This document shows positions 62,779 through 64,000 of a stretch of 64,000 nt of DNA, piece by piece. Below the pieces are notes generated by a model. The model was not told the DNA's origin. It ran no database searches and worked only from the letters and a program-made list of their open reading frames with translations. Position 1 is the first letter of the stretch. The number at the start of each line of letters is the position of its first letter. The DNA lies in the NCBI GenBank assembly GCA_922989275.2, contig OV277857.1:7378001-7442000 (forward strand), written 5' to 3'. The position numbers and the translations under genes are program-made. The DNA is from Gari tellinella. Its lineage: Eukaryota; Mollusca; Bivalvia; Cardiida; Psammobiidae.

Positions 62779-62823
62779 GTAAATGTTTTTTGTGAATAAA
62801 TGATTGAATGAATGAATTTCACT

Positions 62824-63780
62824 TCACCATTCTACCTCTACTAATTCTTCTCCAAGGTTCACTCTGCTCTTCCTGGCATGATAATCTGCATTCAGTAAGA
62901 ACTCGTTCACTGGAACAAGTTTACTGCTGCAGTCTTTAAAACTGTAACACGTTGAACGTCCCACATCATTAATGAGATGTTCTTTCAACTTGCGAATTGC
63001 AGCCAGATTTAGTTCTATGATTTCTTTACTTGCTGACACTTCAGATCTCCTAAACACATTCATTGGTTCAATGAAAATACTTGAGAGAAACACTTTGCCT
63101 TCACTTTCTTTGGCACTGTTAAGAAATTCTTCCATCTTATCTATTACAGCCATTACACATTCGCCAATACCGTCTTTCTTACCACATACCATATCATGCA
63201 TGATCAGTAAGGTTTTGAATTGACCGAGTTTGAACAATTGGTAGTCGCATGTTTCCTTCTTTTTAAATCCGTTTACTAGAAATTGAAGTACTTTAAACAC
63301 TCGCTTATGCAGTACAGACACCTCCTTGTTCATCAGGTAGCACTCTGTGTGTGCAAGTGACAGCCGGAAGAAGTGTTCCTCCCCAGATCCTACTTCTGAC
63401 ACCAGTAACAGTGACCCACATTCATTTATAGCATCATACACCATATCATTGAGAACCTCTTTGTACAATATGTATGTTTCTGTTTTATTCACCTTCAAAA
63501 CCGGTGTAACAATAACTGAGAAAAAAGTTATCCCTGTCCATCCGAATTTCAAGCAAATACTGCTGCCTCGTTTTGATACCCCCTTGCCCTCCATTAATTC
63601 CAGATAGCCATGTTTCTTGTATATAACATCCTGGGATTTTGAGCGTATATTTTCGATGGCATATTCCATCACATCATACACACGTGTCACCAGCTTTTCT
63701 CCATCTAGAAGACCATCTCGAGAATTATCTTCTGCCAAACAATCTTCCCACTTTGGCATGTGTTTCTCTTTCACTTTCAC
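62824..63780 (-). CDS. Mab-21-domain / cGAS-like receptor-type protein, C-terminal exon
   Basis: A 318-codon open frame ends in TGA at 62824-62826. It begins exactly after a splice acceptor (CTTTTTCAG on the - strand), so it is the last exon of a gene whose 5' exons lie right of the window; its first GTG codon is not a start. Seen: GSSICLKFGWTGITFFSV (about residues 72-89), EEHFFRLSLAHTECYLM (134-150), KRVFKVLQFLVNGF (159-172) and YQLFKLGQFKTLLIMHDMV (180-198). These follow the Mab-21 order of core strand, WRxSF-x-AE-like helix, CYxxLK-like helix and SYxLKTLxxW-like helix. Known: Mab-21 proteins and cGAS-like receptors are nucleotidyltransferase-fold proteins; bivalves have many and some sense nucleic acids. 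The third catalytic Asp, expected in an ISVD-like strand, appears as Ile (FSVIV). An inactive Mab-21 or ITPRIP-like protein is the alternative. Confidence 0.65.
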   Translation of the reverse strand: MKVKEKHMPKWEDCLAEDNSRDGLLDGEKLVTRVYDVMEYAIENIRSKSQDVIYKKHGYLELMEGKGVSKRGSSICLKFGWTGITFFSVIVTPVLKVNKTETYILYKEVLNDMVYDAINECGSLLLVSEVGSGEEHFFRLSLAHTECYLMNKEVSVLHKRVFKVLQFLVNGFKKKETCDYQLFKLGQFKTLLIMHDMVCGKKDGIGECVMAVIDKMEEFLNSAKESEGKVFLSSIFIEPMNVFRRSEVSASKEIIELNLAAIRKLKEHLINDVGRSTCYSFKDCSSKLVPVNEFLLNADYHARKSRVNLGEELVEVEW

Positions 63781-63929
63781 CTGAAAAAGTTTAAAAGTAC
63801 ACTTGAACCTTGATCAATCAAGCTGGCTTTAATTATCAAATATTGTTGACTCGTTTTAGGCGAACACATCGACATTTCAAAATTAAAAGCTGCCATAGCC
63901 AAGTTTTAACTTTGAATGACAAGTATGCT

Positions 63930-64000
63930 AAACTTTTCACCCCATAGCCTGTTTTTTTTTGTTTTGAAGACAGGTGACCACTTAAAGCAGGTTGAAAGTA
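63930..64000. mobile_element. Family C MITE running off the window
   Basis: TTCACCCCATAGCCTG, GAAGACAGGTGACCACTTAA, AGCAGGTTGAAAGTA; cut by the window end. It lies upstream of the Mab-21-like exon, in that gene's intron. Confidence 0.65.

Larger units (their letters stand above)
59090..60664. mobile_element. GGGGCGTAGCT element (about 1.6 kb)
   Basis: Left end AGGGGCGTAGCTTGGCC and right end GGAAGCTACGCCAATG, with GTGTAGGCA just inside on both sides. Inside, CTAGGGGGTCCGGGGGTATG-like blocks recur (59131, 59430, 60404), plus a 23-base run of G and a tandem duplication. No protein frame. Confidence 0.6.

Noticed and set aside
60778..61056. 92-codon frame on the - strand opposite nidogen exon 7
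   Set aside because: Mirror of a well-supported G2F exon.
61059..61969. Intron 7 created wholly by MITE insertion (an introner)
   Set aside because: The MITE covers only about 250 of 911 bp and does not supply the acceptor. Insertion into an existing donor is simpler.
62972..63607. Two + strand open frames opposite the Mab-21-like exon
   Set aside because: Shadows of the antisense coding exon; no family resemblance and no splice logic with nidogen.
482..63999. Regularly recurring palindromes resembling CRISPR repeats or bacterial REP sequences
   Set aside because: Spacing is irregular, copies lie in defined transposon ends, and the host genes are intron-containing animal genes.

Overview
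The window is nuclear DNA from an animal, most likely a bivalve mollusc. It carries intron-split genes with GT-AG borders, introns of 0.4 to 18.6 kb, and a very dense load of short non-autonomous DNA transposons (MITEs). It also holds repeat types I associate with bivalves: elements opening with TTTAGCTCACC, elements opening with ATGCCCCCGGCATCG, and repeats containing TGACCTTGACCTTGACCT. There is no bacterial gene organisation. The species assignment is inference.

Three genes can be supported. (1) The 3' end of an M28-family glutamate-carboxypeptidase-like gene (PSMA/NAALADase family), + strand, four exons from 2314 to 8337 ending in a stop codon. It encodes the C-terminal helical (transferrin-receptor-type) dimerisation domain; the catalytic exons lie left of the window. 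(2) The 5' part of a nidogen gene, + strand, nine phase-compatible exons from 12296 to 62778. They encode a signal peptide, the NIDO domain, one EGF module and most or all of the G2F beta-barrel; the gene runs out of the right edge. (3) A long single exon on the - strand (62824-63780) encoding the C-terminal part of a Mab-21/cGAS-like protein. It lies just behind nidogen exon 9, and its 5' exons lie to the right.

Layout: 1-8337 peptidase tail; 8338 to about 9370 probable 3' UTR; 9370-12295 intergenic with MITEs and the nidogen promoter region; 12296-62778 nidogen; 62824-63780 antisense Mab-21-like exon; then another MITE at the right edge. Nidogen introns 1 (18.6 kb) and 3 (17.4 kb) hold most of the repeats. 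Two LINE lineages survive only as broken reverse-transcriptase C-termini, and no intact transposase was seen.

The most unusual feature is the MITE community. Families with unrelated ends (TA-flanked TACAGTGGAGAATCTG, TTAA-flanked CCCTTT, CAGGGCTGCCA, TACAGTAAAACCTC, TACAGTGCTCCCT and others) carry the same few near-perfect hairpin cores, like interchangeable cassettes, and the stems vary in a paired, compensatory way. The elements are nested repeatedly. In ten of the eleven visible introns an element or element fragment starts within 80 bp after the splice donor, and in nine of those within about 25 bp, sometimes touching the GT.
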